Made by a program: the position numbers and the translations under genes. Below, one piece after another: positions 51,962-62,504 of a DNA stretch of 64,000 nucleotides. Source of the stretch: Spirochaetota bacterium (GTDB taxonomy: Bacteria; Spirochaetota; UBA4802; UBA5550); contig QKCL01000048.1 of NCBI GenBank assembly GCA_003246895.1, positions 62,001 to 126,000 on the forward strand, given 5' to 3'. The notes beneath the pieces are model-generated. The model was not told the DNA's origin, did not search any database, and saw nothing but the letters and a program-made list of their open reading frames with translations. How positions within the stretch are numbered: position 1 is the first letter of the stretch; each line of letters begins with the position of its first letter.

Positions 51962-53809
51962 CTAACTCTCCAGCTGTGCAAGTTCATTGTCAAACTGTTC
52001 CTGAAGACTTTCAGATTTATCGGTAAGTTCCTCGAATTCGGCAAAGAGGTTGTCGCTCTCTGTCTGTATCTGGTGAAGAGCCTTTGACAGTTCCTGAATC
52101 TTTGCACTGTTGCCTTCGGCAGAGGCTTCAACAAGTTCATTGTTTTTGGCGGAGAGTTCCTTTTCCTTTGTGTCAATGAGCTCCTCTACCTCCGCAAGTC
52201 TTTTCTCCACAGGTTTTAGCTCCTTTGATTTCCGGGTCAGGATCTCGGACCGGAGTTTTCTCAGGTCTTTTTTGTTGATGTTCTGGCCCTTTGTGTCTGA
52301 GTCTGCGCATGCCTGTTTTGCAGCTGACTCCTCCTCTTCCCAGCCGATCTTTTCCAGAAACTCCTGGTATGAACCCTCAAAAAGTGAGACGCCGTCGCTC
52401 TGGAATACTATGAAACGGTTCGCAAGAGTGTGAAGAAACATTTCGTTGTGGGTTACCATTATGACCGATCCTTCGAATGAGTCAATGGCGGCCATGAGGG
52501 CGTCGCATGATTCCATGTCCAGGTGGTTTGTGGGTTCGTCAAGGAGAAGGAGATTGCTGGGTGCCGCGAGAATTTTTCCGAGAAGTACACGGCTCTTCTC
52601 TCCTCCCGAAAGAATTTCAATCTTTTTGAGGGCGTCATCACCCTCGAACATCATGGCTCCGGCAATGTTCCGGGCCAGCTGCTTCTCGCATCCCGATGCC
52701 GCGATCTCATCTTCAACGGTCATGTTCTTATTCAGTGTCAGGGTGTTTGTCTGCGCAAAGTATCCCACTTCGGCATTGCCGTGGAAGCTTATTTCCCCTT
52801 TGTCGGGGGTAATGTCTCCTGCAAGCAGTTTCAGAAATGTGGATTTTCCCTTTCCGTTTTTACCGATGACACAGATGCGGTCCTCGCTGCCTACGTTTAT
52901 TGTGAAGTCTTCGATTATTTTAAGATCATCGTTGTAGGAGAAGGAGAGTTCCTTTACGGTCATGAGTGTCTTGGCATTGAACAGTTTATAGTTGAACTCA
53001 AAGTCCAGGGTTTTGATCTTTTCGAGCTTGTCGAGGCTCTGTTTTTTCTCCAGGGCCTTGACCCTTGACTGTACCAGTCCTGCAAGCCGCGCCTTTGCCC
53101 TGAACCTGTTTATGAACTGCTCAACTTCCTTCTTTTTCTTTTCGTCGTTGAGCCTGGTCTTTTCGTGTATTTCCTCTTCCTTGATAATCTGTTCGTAGAG
53201 TTTGTCTGTGGAACCGGAAATTTTTCTTACTTTCTTTCTGTGAATGCCTATTGTATGGGTTGTGATGCTGTCCATGAAAGACCTGTCGTGGGTGATGAGT
53301 ATGAGTTCTCCGGGCCACTGTTTCAGGTACGAAGCAAGCCATCTGATAGACACAACGTCCAGATAGTTTGTGGGCTCATCAAGGAGGAGCATGTCAGGCT
53401 CCGCAACAAGTGTCTTTGCAAGGTTCAGTCTCACCTGGTATCCGCCAGAAAAACCCTTGGGGTCTTTCTGTAAATCTTCAATGGAGAATCCCAGACCGCA
53501 GAGTATCTTCTCGACTTTCCATCTCTGGTCTTTCTCGTGTTCCCTGAGGCCGAGACACCCTTCCTCAATAACTGTGGACTCTGAGAAAGTGAGGTGCTGC
53601 TGCACATAGCCTATTGTGTAGCCCTTTGGAACAACTATGTCGCCGTCGTCCTGATGCTCTTCACCTGTTATCATCTTCAGTATGGTGGTCTTGCCGTGGC
53701 CGTTTTTGCCCACAAGGCCGATGCGTTCACCCTTGTTTACATTGAAGCTGATGCTGTCCAGAATGGTTCTGGGGCCGAAGGATTTTGTAAGGTTTATAAT
53801 CTTTATCAT
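51962..53809 (-). CDS. ABC-F family ATPase
   Basis: 615 residues with two ABC domains and no membrane segments, so it is a soluble ABC-F protein of the Uup/YbiT/YkpA type. Walker A GKNGHGKTT and GKNGKGKST, signatures SGGYQVRLNLAKTL and LSGGEKSRVLLGK, and Walker B LLLLDEPTNYLD and LLLLDEPTNHLD are intact. The last ~90 residues form a coiled coil (EIKKKDLRKLRSEIL-like, then EELIDTKEKELSAKN). These proteins bind the ribosome E site. Preceded by a minus-strand promoter near 53820. Confidence 0.93.
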   Translation of the reverse strand: MIKIINLTKSFGPRTILDSISFNVNKGERIGLVGKNGHGKTTILKMITGEEHQDDGDIVVPKGYTIGYVQQHLTFSESTVIEEGCLGLREHEKDQRWKVEKILCGLGFSIEDLQKDPKGFSGGYQVRLNLAKTLVAEPDMLLLDEPTNYLDVVSIRWLASYLKQWPGELILITHDRSFMDSITTHTIGIHRKKVRKISGSTDKLYEQIIKEEEIHEKTRLNDEKKKKEVEQFINRFRAKARLAGLVQSRVKALEKKQSLDKLEKIKTLDFEFNYKLFNAKTLMTVKELSFSYNDDLKIIEDFTINVGSEDRICVIGKNGKGKSTFLKLLAGDITPDKGEISFHGNAEVGYFAQTNTLTLNKNMTVEDEIAASGCEKQLARNIAGAMMFEGDDALKKIEILSGGEKSRVLLGKILAAPSNLLLLDEPTNHLDMESCDALMAAIDSFEGSVIMVTHNEMFLHTLANRFIVFQSDGVSLFEGSYQEFLEKIGWEEEESAAKQACADSDTKGQNINKKDLRKLRSEILTRKSKELKPVEKRLAEVEELIDTKEKELSAKNNELVEASAEGNSAKIQELSKALHQIQTESDNLFAEFEELTDKSESLQEQFDNELAQLES

Positions 53810-53855
53810 TATTTTCTCAATTTTATTACCGACAGATTTGTTGAATGTTGGGTAT

Positions 53856-54197
53856 TTACCCCTTTTTTACAAACTCTGATTTCAGGCCCATTGCGCCGAT
53901 TCCGGGTATTTTGCAGCTGATATCGTGATCTCCTTCAACAAGCCGGATATTCTTTACTTTTGTTCCGACCTTGACAACCGATGAAGAGCCCTTTACTTTA
54001 AGGTCTTTTATGACTGTGACATCATCCCCGTCCTTCAGTTCGTTTCCGTGTGCATCCCTGACAACCGGTTTCTGCTCTGTATCTGTTCCCGGAGCTCCCT
54101 TTGACCACTCGTGGCCGCATTCGGGACAGACAAGCATGTCCATGTCCTCATAGGTGTATTCACAGCCGCATAACGGGCAGTTCGGCAGATTACTCAT
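53856..54197 (-). CDS. yjdM: YjdM (PhnA-like) zinc-ribbon protein
   Basis: 113 residues; start at [31 protein letters not shown], with two CxxC pairs forming a zinc ribbon, and the typical C-terminal barrel [32 protein letters not shown]. The tracked 198-residue ORF adds 85 residues of unrelated sequence; the true ATG is 54197 with GGAG upstream. The name PhnA is historical; the function is unknown, and it is not phosphonoacetate hydrolase. Confidence 0.92.
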   Translation of the reverse strand: MSNLPNCPLCGCEYTYEDMDMLVCPECGHEWSKGAPGTDTEQKPVVRDAHGNELKDGDDVTVIKDLKVKGSSSVVKVGTKVKNIRLVEGDHDISCKIPGIGAMGLKSEFVKKG

Positions 54198-54234
54198 GTG
54201 TTTCTCCATTAGTTGTTTTAGTTTTTTACCTCTT

Positions 54235-54318
54235 CCCCCTGAATCCCCCCAAGGGGGGACTTGACATACTGTTGAGGCCTGTGGAAGTTTTAACATCTCC
54301 ATTCGGGGGAGAAAGGGG
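54235..54318. repeat. C/G-run intergenic element with a perfect small hairpin
   Basis: TCCCCCC-AA-GGGGGGA at 54244-54259 sits beside CCCCCTG and, further on, GGGGGAGAAAGGGGG (54305-54319). Such C/G-run modules recur in intergenic DNA of some bacteria, so this may be one copy of a dispersed repeat. It lies between lepA and yjdM on the same strand and could be an RNA stem or terminator. Only one copy is in the window. Confidence 0.45.
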
Positions 54319-54319
54319 G

Positions 54320-56116
54320 TTAATCTATTTTCAGGATTGTAAGGAATGCTTCCTGTGGAAGTTCCACTGATCCTATCATTTTCATTCTCTTCTTTCCTTC
54401 TTTCTGTTTCTCGAGAAGTTTTCTCTTCCTTGAAATATCTCCTCCATAACATTTGGCTGTTACGTCTTTTCTCACTGCTGATATTGTTTCCCTGGCAATG
54501 ATTGTCGCACCTATTGCGGCCTGAAGAGGAATCTTGAACTGGTGCTTCGGAATTACTTCACGAAGCTGCTTGATTATATCCTTGCCTCTTGTTCTGGCCT
54601 TGTCCCTGTGAACAATGAATGACAACGCATCAACAGGCTCGCTGTTTACAAGTATGTCCACCTTCACCATATCCGAAGTCCTGAATTCAAGGAGGTCATA
54701 ATCAAATGATGCATATCCCCTTGAAATGGATTTCAGTTTGTCATAGAAGTTGAAAACAATCTCTGAAAGAGGAAGTTCGTATGTGAGCTGGACCCTCGTT
54801 GTGGTTATGTACTCCATGTTCTTGTGTATGCCGCGGCAGTCTGTCACAAGCTGCATTATGTTCCCCACATAATCATTGGGTGTGACAATTGTGGCTTTCA
54901 CATAGGGTTCTTCTATGCGTTCGATTGTTCCGGGATCGGGCATGTTTACGGGATTATCTATTGTTATGCATTCCCCGTTCTGCATGTGAATCCTGAACTG
55001 TACGCTCGGGGCGGTTGTGACAAGAGAAATATCAAACTCCCGCTCAAGCCTCTCCTGAACTATCTCCATGTGAAGAAGTCCCAGATAGCCGCATCTGAAC
55101 CCGAATCCAAGAGCGTATGAGTTGTCCGGCTCATAGAGAAGGGAAGCGTCGTTGAGCTGCAGCTTGGATAAAGCATCCCTGAGGTTTTCATATTCATCAC
55201 TGTACATGGGGTATAGTCCCGAGAATACCATTGACTTTACCTCCTTGAATCCCTTCAGCGGGGCAGGGGCAGCATTTCTTGCGAGAGTAACGGTGTCGCC
55301 GATTTTAGTGTCCTGAACTGTTTTTATTCCGGAAACAATATAGCCGACCTCTCCTGGACCGAGGCTTTTGGCAGGGTTCATTTTCATGCCGAAGGTTCCC
55401 ACTTCAGTTACAGTGAATTCCTTGCCGTTTGAGAAAAGCTTGATGACGTCGTCCTTTTTCACAGACCCGTCGAATATCCTCACCTTTACTACTGCGCCCA
55501 TGTACTGGTCGTAGAATGAGTCAAATATGAGTGCCCTGAGTGGGGCATTGATGTCACCCCTGGGAGCAGGGATAAATTCCACGACCTTTTCCAGAAGGTC
55601 TTCTATTCCTATGCCCTTTTTCGCAGAGGTGAGTACGGCGTCGTCCGGGTCAAGGCCCAGAGTCCTTTCAATCTGTTCCTTTGCCATGTCAATGTCCGCG
55701 CTGGGCATATCTATCTTGTTTATTACCGGAAGTATCTCAAGGTCGTTGTCAAGGGCCAGGTAGAGGTTTGCAATTGTCTGGGCCTCAACACCCTGTGAAG
55801 CGTCCACTATGAGTATTACTCCGTCGCATGAAGTCAGGGCACGGGAAACCTCATATGTGAAGTCAACGTGTCCGGGTGTGTCGATGAGGTTGAAAATATA
55901 GTCCTCTCCGTTTCTTGCCTTATAGTTCAGGGTAACGGAGTTGGACTTAATGGTAATACCCCTCTCCCTCTCAAGATCCATTGAATCGAGTATCTGGTCT
56001 TTCATCTCCCTTTCCGAGACGAGTTTGCATTTCTCTATTATTCTGTCCGCCAGGGTGGATTTCCCGTGGTCAATATGCGCAATTATGGAAAAGTTTCTTA
56101 TATGGGCTAGATCCAT
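54320..56116 (-). CDS. lepA: Elongation factor 4 (LepA)
   Basis: 598 residues. GTPase that back-translocates or remodels stalled ribosomes. N-terminal G domain with [22 protein letters not shown] and NKIDMPSAD, then EF-G-like domains, and the LepA-specific C-terminal [25 protein letters not shown]. Single-gene minus-strand unit; the family length is about 600. Its promoter should be in 56117-56300. Confidence 0.97.
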   Translation of the reverse strand: MDLAHIRNFSIIAHIDHGKSTLADRIIEKCKLVSEREMKDQILDSMDLERERGITIKSNSVTLNYKARNGEDYIFNLIDTPGHVDFTYEVSRALTSCDGVILIVDASQGVEAQTIANLYLALDNDLEILPVINKIDMPSADIDMAKEQIERTLGLDPDDAVLTSAKKGIGIEDLLEKVVEFIPAPRGDINAPLRALIFDSFYDQYMGAVVKVRIFDGSVKKDDVIKLFSNGKEFTVTEVGTFGMKMNPAKSLGPGEVGYIVSGIKTVQDTKIGDTVTLARNAAPAPLKGFKEVKSMVFSGLYPMYSDEYENLRDALSKLQLNDASLLYEPDNSYALGFGFRCGYLGLLHMEIVQERLEREFDISLVTTAPSVQFRIHMQNGECITIDNPVNMPDPGTIERIEEPYVKATIVTPNDYVGNIMQLVTDCRGIHKNMEYITTTRVQLTYELPLSEIVFNFYDKLKSISRGYASFDYDLLEFRTSDMVKVDILVNSEPVDALSFIVHRDKARTRGKDIIKQLREVIPKHQFKIPLQAAIGATIIARETISAVRKDVTAKCYGGDISRKRKLLEKQKEGKKRMKMIGSVELPQEAFLTILKID

Positions 56117-56506
56117 TTTTTACCTTTTTTTAATTAAATTAGTTCCGGTTAAGTAGCAATTAAATCATTCCTGCCCGTTGGCAAGTAATTTTTTGGGGTG
56201 AAAAATCAAAGATTGGACTACACGCTGGCGCTGAATTCGGAGGATGAAGTATGATGGAAAAGAGAATATATCCCCACAGATCACCCGGATTTTCACGGAA
56301 AATTCTTTATTAGTCAGTATTGATCTTTGCTGCGATATAAGATCAATATTTTACACGAATAGGAGTTTTTTAAAAAAATCGACAGTTCTGTGTCTGGTGT
56401 AGCCTCAATACAAATCCATGTGAATCAGATAAATCCGTGGTTAAACTATTTCATTTGTTTTTTTGTTGGAGACGGCCGGTTGCCTCTGCTCTGAGGCTCC
56501 CCGCGA
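56117..56506. other. Gap between lepA and flgF-like gene
   Basis: 390 bases. TATTGATCTT (56318-56327) and AAGATCAATA (56339-56348) form a perfect 10-pair stem followed by TTTTA on the plus strand. No gene is visible. It holds the lepA promoter on the minus strand; the flgF downstream region lacks a clear terminator. Confidence 0.4.
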
Positions 56507-57343
56507 TTATCTCGCTACGTCATTTATCAGTTTGCCCAGTGTCTGGTCGTGCGAAGTTATCGCCTTCTGATTTGCCTCGTAGCTTCTCTGTACCTCAATC
56601 ATATCCACCATTTCGCGTACGATGTTTACGTTTGACTTTTCAAGAAATCCCTGAACCACCTTGTATTTTGCCGGTGGGAGAGGAGGACCGGAAAATTCTG
56701 TTTCCCTGTACATGGAATCTCCCTCTTTTTTGATTTCCCTGATATGCTCGAAGTCCACAATTTTCAGCTTGTCCAGAACTATGGGGTTCTCCCACTTGTT
56801 GCTGTCCATGCTTGTGACCTGTCTGGGGTCTCTGGAGAGATTTCCGTTTATAATGACTTCTCCACGTTCATTTACAATGAAGTCGTGTTTGTGTACCCGG
56901 ATAGGCCCATTTTCACCCATTACCGGATTTCCGTTGTGTGTCATGAGAATTCCGTCCTGGTTTATTGTAAATGAACCGTCCCTGGTGTATCTTTCGCCTT
57001 TTTCGGTCATTACAGTGAAAAAGGCCCTTCCTTCAAGGGCAAGGTCGAAGTTGTTTTCTGTTCTCTGAAGTGATCCCTGTTTGAATTCGGTAAATACCTC
57101 GTTCACCTCTACACCGGTGCCGAGTTTTCCAACATAGGGCATTGTGTCATAGGATCCGGCCGGTGTTATTCCCAGTCCGCTTTCATTTATGCGGCGGATT
57201 ATCATGTCCGGGAACGACTTGAATATGGTAATATCCTTCTTGTATGCGGTTTTGTCGACATTGGCAAGGTTGTTGGCTATTGTATCGAGTCTTGCCTGCT
57301 GTGCTATCATTCCGCTGGCGCCGGTGTATATCCCTCTGATCAT
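56507..57343 (-). CDS. Flagellar basal-body rod protein, FlgF/FlgG family
   Basis: 278 residues. [38 protein letters not shown] is the flagellar rod/hook N-terminal signature, [30 protein letters not shown] the central FlgG-like core, and [30 protein letters not shown] the C-terminal rod motif. In spirochaetes proteins of this type form the distal rod. ATG overlaps the murA stop (TGATG), so it is translated right after murA. The expected flgG partner does not follow; lepA is next after a 390-base gap. Confidence 0.9.
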   Translation of the reverse strand: MIRGIYTGASGMIAQQARLDTIANNLANVDKTAYKKDITIFKSFPDMIIRRINESGLGITPAGSYDTMPYVGKLGTGVEVNEVFTEFKQGSLQRTENNFDLALEGRAFFTVMTEKGERYTRDGSFTINQDGILMTHNGNPVMGENGPIRVHKHDFIVNERGEVIINGNLSRDPRQVTSMDSNKWENPIVLDKLKIVDFEHIREIKKEGDSMYRETEFSGPPLPPAKYKVVQGFLEKSNVNIVREMVDMIEVQRSYEANQKAITSHDQTLGKLINDVAR

Positions 57344-58611
57344 CAGAAAGTTCCTCCTTCAACCCTTTTAATATCGGCACCCAGGGCTGATAACTTTTCT
57401 GTTAATTTTTCATATCCACGGTCAGAGTGGTAAATTCTTCGTATTTCTGTCTCTCCTTCCGCCGCAAGTGCTGCAACAACAAGTGCTGCTCCTGCCCTGA
57501 GGTCTGACATCATTACAGGGGCAGATGAAAGTTTTTTAACACCTTTGGTTATGGCTGAATTGCCTTCAATTGTGATATTGGCTCCCATCCTTCTGAGTTC
57601 CGCCGCATGTGTGAACCTGTTCTCGAAAATTGTCTCAATTATGACGGAAATTCCGGGAATGGTAGTTGCAAGAGACATCAGAGGTGCCTGCAGGTCCGTG
57701 GGGAATCCCGGGTAGGGAAGGGTTTTTGTTAGAAAGCCTGTGACTTTTTTGCCGTCCTTTATTTCAACCCAGTTTTTTCCTGTGCTTATCTCAAAGCCTG
57801 ATTCTTCAAGGATGTCTGTGAGGGATTTTATGTGTTCGGGAATGCAGCTTTTTATCTTTACTTCGCCTCTTGTTATGGCGCCGGCAAGAATAAATGTGCC
57901 TGCTTCAATTCTGTCTGGCATTATTGAGTATTCAACGGGATTCAGTTTCTTTACCCCTTCAATTACTATTCTTTCAGTGCCCAGGCCCTTTATGTCCGCA
58001 CCCATTTTTATAAGAAACTCCCCAAGGTCCACAATGTCCGGTTCCATTGCGCAGTTTTCAAATACAGTTTTACCGGAAGTGAGCACTGCACCCATTATGA
58101 GGTTTGCAGTTGCCCCTACTGATACCTGGCGCATGGTGAACTCGCATGGTTTCATTTTTTTTGCCCGGGCCTTTATGTTTCCATGCTCCAGTTCAATTAC
58201 AGCGCCCATGGCCTCAAAGCCGGAAAGGTGAATGTCCACTGGCCTTTCTCCGATAGCGCATCCCCCGGGCAGAGAGACATCAGCCTCGCCGAGTCTTGCA
58301 AGAAGCGGTCCCATGACATATACCGAAGCCCGCATGGTCTTAACCAGATCGTAGGGCATTTCACCGTTTTTTATATTTTTGACTTTTATCTTAAGTGTGT
58401 TCTTTCCGGCATCAAAATCTGTTTCTGCGCCGAGGTATTCTATAACCTTTATTATTGTCCTGATGTCTTTCAGGTCAGGGACATTTGACAGCACGGTTTC
58501 ACCGTCAGCAAGGAGGCTTGCAACAATGATGGGCAGTGCCGCATTTTTCGCTCCCGAGATTTTTACTTCTCCTTTAAGTTTTCTGCCGCCTTTAATTAAA
58601 TAATAGTCCAC
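57343..58611 (-). CDS. murA: UDP-N-acetylglucosamine 1-carboxyvinyltransferase
   Basis: 422 residues. First committed step of peptidoglycan synthesis, transferring enolpyruvate from PEP to UDP-GlcNAc. The two-domain EPT fold shows [26 protein letters not shown], and the loop [13 protein letters not shown] with the catalytic Cys, the fosfomycin target, plus [11 protein letters not shown] and [19 protein letters not shown] near the end. Translationally coupled to the flagellar rod gene. Probably one or more upstream starts of transcription near 58640. Confidence 0.96.
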   Translation of the reverse strand: MDYYLIKGGRKLKGEVKISGAKNAALPIIVASLLADGETVLSNVPDLKDIRTIIKVIEYLGAETDFDAGKNTLKIKVKNIKNGEMPYDLVKTMRASVYVMGPLLARLGEADVSLPGGCAIGERPVDIHLSGFEAMGAVIELEHGNIKARAKKMKPCEFTMRQVSVGATANLIMGAVLTSGKTVFENCAMEPDIVDLGEFLIKMGADIKGLGTERIVIEGVKKLNPVEYSIMPDRIEAGTFILAGAITRGEVKIKSCIPEHIKSLTDILEESGFEISTGKNWVEIKDGKKVTGFLTKTLPYPGFPTDLQAPLMSLATTIPGISVIIETIFENRFTHAAELRRMGANITIEGNSAITKGVKKLSSAPVMMSDLRAGAALVVAALAAEGETEIRRIYHSDRGYEKLTEKLSALGADIKRVEGGTF

Positions 58612-58734
58612 TGTTAAGCTCCTGGGTATTGTTTATTTTTTCTTTCTTCAAGTTTTACCGGAAAACTGATAAAGTTGTTTCATGGAATATCGTGTCAGGG
58701 TACTGTCAACGAAGAAAAGACTGAAGTTTAATTT

Positions 58735-58760
58735 CCCCTTCCGGGCCATGCGGGAAGGGG
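58735..58760 (-). terminator. Hairpin after asd
   Basis: CCCCTTCC pairs with GGAAGGGG (58735-58742 with 58753-58760). It starts 9 bases after the asd stop on the minus strand; no T-run follows there, so termination is uncertain. Confidence 0.5.
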
Positions 58761-58768
58761 AATCGTTT

Positions 58769-59881
58769 TTAGCTAATGTGCTGTTTTACAAGTTCCAGCA
58801 TTCTTCTGACAGGTTCAGCTGCTCCCCATAGAAGCTGGTCGCCCACCGTAAATGCAGTGAGATATTCTCCTCCAATGAGCATTTTTCTTACCCGTCCCAC
58901 TGGTACAATATCTTTACCTGAAACGGCTGCCGGTGTGAGGTACTGAAGGGTAGCTTCCTTTGTGTTATCGACAAAACGGACCCACTGGTTTGCCCCTTTG
59001 ATCATGGACTCTATCTCATCGAGCGGTACATTCTTTTTTAGTTTTATGGTAAGTGCCTGACTGTGGCATCTCATTGAGCTGATTCTCACACATATTCCGT
59101 CTATTGGAATTACGGGGTCGCTCTGGAGTATCTTGTTTGTTTCGGCCATGCCTTTCCATTCCTCTTTTGTCTGGCCAAGGTCAACTGGTTTGTCTATCCA
59201 TGGAATAAGGCTTCCCGCAAGTGGGGCTCCGAAATTATCAGTGGGAAGTGCACTGTTCATGATCTGAGTTACCTTGCTGTCAAGGTCAAGGATTGATGAA
59301 GCTGGATCATCAAGGATTTCTGCAGAATCGTTTCCGATTATCTGCATCTGTTTAACAAGTTCGCGCATGTTTTTGGCTCCTGCGCCTGATGCGGCCTGGT
59401 ATGTCATTGAACTCATCCATTCGATGAGGCCTTCTCTGAACAGCCCGTTCATTGCCATGAGCATGAGGCTCACTGTGCAGTTTCCGCCCACGTATGTCTT
59501 TATCCCGTCTGCAAGGCCTTTTTTTATGATTTCACCGTTTACTGGATCGAGAACTATTATGCTGTCCTTTTCCATTCTGAGAGTTGAGGCGGCATCTATC
59601 CAGTAGCCGTTCCAGCCGCTGCTGCGCAGGTCTCCGTATACTTTCGTTGTATAATCTCCTCCCTGACAGCTGAGAATGACATCCATTGTTTTGAGAATCT
59701 CAATGTCATGGGCATCCTGCAGTTTATCCGGGCCTGTGCCGAGTCCCGGGCCGGGCTGTCCAACCTGTGATGTTGAGAAAAATACAGATTCGATTCCGTC
59801 AAAGTTGTTCTCTTTTTTCATTCTGTCCATCAGTACAGAGCCGACCATTCCGCGCCAGCCCACAAAGCCTACTCTCAGCAT
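58769..59881 (-). CDS. asd: Aspartate-semialdehyde dehydrogenase
   Basis: 370 residues. Forms aspartate semialdehyde from aspartyl phosphate in lysine, threonine and methionine synthesis, also feeding peptidoglycan. The enteric-type pattern: VGFVGWRGMVGSVLMDRM, FFSTSQVGQPGP, catalytic Cys in YVGGNCTVSLMLMAMNGLF, and QAASGAGAKNMREL. No promoter is obvious, but AGGGG lies before ATG. It is a stand-alone gene divergent from corA. Confidence 0.96.
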   Translation of the reverse strand: MLRVGFVGWRGMVGSVLMDRMKKENNFDGIESVFFSTSQVGQPGPGLGTGPDKLQDAHDIEILKTMDVILSCQGGDYTTKVYGDLRSSGWNGYWIDAASTLRMEKDSIIVLDPVNGEIIKKGLADGIKTYVGGNCTVSLMLMAMNGLFREGLIEWMSSMTYQAASGAGAKNMRELVKQMQIIGNDSAEILDDPASSILDLDSKVTQIMNSALPTDNFGAPLAGSLIPWIDKPVDLGQTKEEWKGMAETNKILQSDPVIPIDGICVRISSMRCHSQALTIKLKKNVPLDEIESMIKGANQWVRFVDNTKEATLQYLTPAAVSGKDIVPVGRVRKMLIGGEYLTAFTVGDQLLWGAAEPVRRMLELVKQHIS

Positions 59882-60084
59882 AGTATTCCCCTCAAGTTTT
59901 ATATATTAATGTTCATTTTTTCCATTGTATCAATTTTTAATGCGAAAAAGCTCCTGTCAAGCTTAAAGTGCCCCAGGCAGTGTATTCCTGCAGAGACTGT
60001 CTCTGTTTTTTGTTTGAAAAGATTGTATGTTTCATTATGATGAAATGGAATTATGAAAAGGGAAGTTTCAGGGGGAGGATCATA

Positions 60085-61182
60085 TTGAAGGGGAAGAATA
60101 CGCTCTTAAACAGACTCGATTTTTTCAGGCTCATTCCCGGTACGGGGAAAAGGGCTGTGACGCCCGGGACTGTTCAGTATGTGGGGGTAAAACGCAGTGA
60201 AAGGGTGGAGATAGATGCCGTTTACTATAACAGGGATTCAAGTACTTTTACAACTGTCCTTGATCTTGATGATATCGACCTTAAGGTCTCTGAGGGCGGT
60301 GTTACCTGGATAAATTTTTCAGGTGTCCATGACCTTGAAATTATAAAAAAGGCGGGGGAGAAGTTCGGAATCAGTTCCCTGACTCTTGAGGATATCGCAA
60401 ATACAACACAGAGAACCAGGGTGGATCTTCAGGATAATTATATCTTCTTTGTTACAAAGGTGGTAAATCCTGAAGGGAAGGGGGCAAGTTCATCCCTGCA
60501 GCAGTTGAGCATAATAATGGGTGACGGATTTCTTCTTACATTTTTTGAGGAGAGGCACGAGTTCCTGGATCCGCTTGTGGAGAGAATAAAAAACGGCATG
60601 GGCATGGTAAGAAAGCTCGGGAGCGACTATCTCATGTTTGCCATTCTGAATATTTCACTTGAGAATTATTTTTTTGTAATACAGAGCATTGCCGAGATGA
60701 CAGAGGATATTGAGATCAGGGTTCTTGAAAATGAAACTGATGTATCTGAGCACGAACTTTACAGGCTCAGGCGCAGGCTTATTTTTCTTATTAAACCGAC
60801 CCTGCCTCTGAAGGAGGGTATATTCAGGGTCATGAGATCGGGCCACAGGCTCATTAATTTCCGTACTCTGGAGTTCTATAATGAACTCCATGATCAGGCA
60901 TCGCATCTTAATGAAACACTGGAGAGTCTCAAGGAGATTGTCGTGGGGCTCTTTGACCTCTATTTTTCAATGATCAGCAGCAGAACCAACAGAATAATGA
61001 AAGTACTCACTGTTTTTGCATCAATCTTTATTCCTCTTACATTTCTTGCAGGCGTATATGGAATGAATTTTAAATATATTCCAGAGCTTGGGCTTACCTA
61101 TGGTTACTTTATGTTCTGGGGTATAGTAATTGTGATGATAGGGATAATGGTCACAATCTTCAGAAAAATGAAGGTCTTTTAA
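60085..61182 (+). CDS. corA: CorA-type magnesium/cobalt transporter
   Basis: 365 residues from TTG 60085, five bases after GGGGGAGGA. The tracked start (59968) adds a Cys-rich stretch that has no family match. Cytosolic alpha/beta funnel, long stalk helix, and two C-terminal membrane helices joined by the GMN motif (GVYGMNFKYIPE), as in Mg2+ channels. Passive Mg/Co uptake. Divergent from asd and convergent with the next gene, sharing the gene boundary. Confidence 0.92.
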   Translation: MKGKNTLLNRLDFFRLIPGTGKRAVTPGTVQYVGVKRSERVEIDAVYYNRDSSTFTTVLDLDDIDLKVSEGGVTWINFSGVHDLEIIKKAGEKFGISSLTLEDIANTTQRTRVDLQDNYIFFVTKVVNPEGKGASSSLQQLSIIMGDGFLLTFFEERHEFLDPLVERIKNGMGMVRKLGSDYLMFAILNISLENYFFVIQSIAEMTEDIEIRVLENETDVSEHELYRLRRRLIFLIKPTLPLKEGIFRVMRSGHRLINFRTLEFYNELHDQASHLNETLESLKEIVVGLFDLYFSMISSRTNRIMKVLTVFASIFIPLTFLAGVYGMNFKYIPELGLTYGYFMFWGIVIVMIGIMVTIFRKMKVF

Positions 61183-62340
61183 TCAGATGGGGATGTAAAT
61201 AATCTGCCCTATTTTTATATAATAGGGCTTTTGAATTTCGTTGAGTCTTGCAATCACAGAAATACTTGTTCTGCTTTTTGCAGCTATTTTTGAAATGGAA
61301 TCTCCTCTTTTGACGCGGTATCTTTTTACTGACCTGATTCCGTTTTTGTAGAGCAGATTCTTGTTTTTTTCGAACTTTTCTTTTGCCTCTTCCGGCAGTC
61401 TGAGCCTGAAGTCTTTTACTGTGGGGGGTGTAATTGACATTTTGATTTCAGGGTTATATTTTTTTATTGTTTCCCTGTCCACATTGCAGACTCTTGAGAC
61501 ATCATTTATATTTACAGAATACTTCAGGGTAACAGTATCTGTTTTTTCTGTGTTCAGGTTTTTTATTTCATCCTCAATGCCGAAGAGCTTCTGGTTTTTG
61601 TATATTATTAAAAGAGCAAGGTATCTTGGTACATATTGACTTGTCTCCTGCGAAAGAACACCTGCCTCCTGAAGCTGCCATATGTTTTTCGCTCCGGTTT
61701 TCTGCATTGCTCTCCTGACCTGTCCCCCGCCTCCGTTATATGCGGCAAGTGCCAGATCCCATGAATTAAACATGCTGTGAAGATGTCTCAGGTGTCTGAT
61801 GGCAGCTGTTGTTGATTTTTCAATATCCCTGCGCTCCTCTACCCATTTGTCTCCCCTGAGATCAAAGTGCTGTGATGTGGATTTCAGAAACTGCCAGAGG
61901 CCCACTGCATTGCTTCTGGAAACCGCCATGGGATCAAAACCGCTCTCAAGAAGAGGCAGCAGGGCTATTTCCTTGGGAATATCCCTGTTCTCTTCAAATA
62001 TGCCATAAATTATATCAAGGTATATCTCGGATCTTTCTATTGCCCTGATTACATATTCCCGGCCAACTGTGAGGTAAAGATATATATATTTTCTGACCTC
62101 CTGCTTTCTGCAGATGGAGAGGTCATTGACTGCGTAAAAAAGTTTCTTATCACTTAAATCTGGCAGATAGAGTATATCCTTTTCAGGATTGAATTCCTGA
62201 ACTTTTTTAAGGCCTTCACTGGAATACTTGTTGTCTGTGAACAGATCAAAAAGCCCCCATGAGAAAACCCATTTATTGTACCCGAAGAAAATAAATGTGA
62301 TAAGAGGTAATATTATGATTGATTTTTTAATAAAATTCAC
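61183..62340 (-). CDS. Membrane lytic transglycosylase with LysM
   Basis: 385 residues: an N-terminal membrane anchor or uncleaved signal, an SLT domain (about 105-235) and a LysM domain at the C-terminus (YRVKRGDSISKIAAKSRTSISVIARLN). The catalytic Glu is in LLPLLESGFDP, and the SRSNAVGLWQF, ALAAYNGG and SQYVPRYLAL motifs match MltD-type family 1 enzymes. Cleaves peptidoglycan in the periplasm, binding it through LysM. The stop abuts the corA stop with no gap. Confidence 0.92.
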   Translation of the reverse strand: MNFIKKSIIILPLITFIFFGYNKWVFSWGLFDLFTDNKYSSEGLKKVQEFNPEKDILYLPDLSDKKLFYAVNDLSICRKQEVRKYIYLYLTVGREYVIRAIERSEIYLDIIYGIFEENRDIPKEIALLPLLESGFDPMAVSRSNAVGLWQFLKSTSQHFDLRGDKWVEERRDIEKSTTAAIRHLRHLHSMFNSWDLALAAYNGGGGQVRRAMQKTGAKNIWQLQEAGVLSQETSQYVPRYLALLIIYKNQKLFGIEDEIKNLNTEKTDTVTLKYSVNINDVSRVCNVDRETIKKYNPEIKMSITPPTVKDFRLRLPEEAKEKFEKNKNLLYKNGIRSVKRYRVKRGDSISKIAAKSRTSISVIARLNEIQKPYYIKIGQIIYIPI

Positions 62341-62504
62341 TCCCGTCCCTCTGAATCATTTTTCGGGACAAAATTTATTATTCAGGTTTTATGACAATTG
62401 TTTTTTAATAAATTTTACTTTTTTTTCAAGAAATTTTCTTTTTTGAGCCTTTATTTTATTCAAATTTTATCAAAAATAAAAAAAGAGTTGTCCAAAAGTG
62501 ATTT

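Noticed and set aside
53971-54452. 85-residue N-terminal extension of the tracked yjdM ORF
   Set aside because: The zinc-ribbon protein family starts at ATG 54197, which has an RBS; the extension lies in the C/G-run element.
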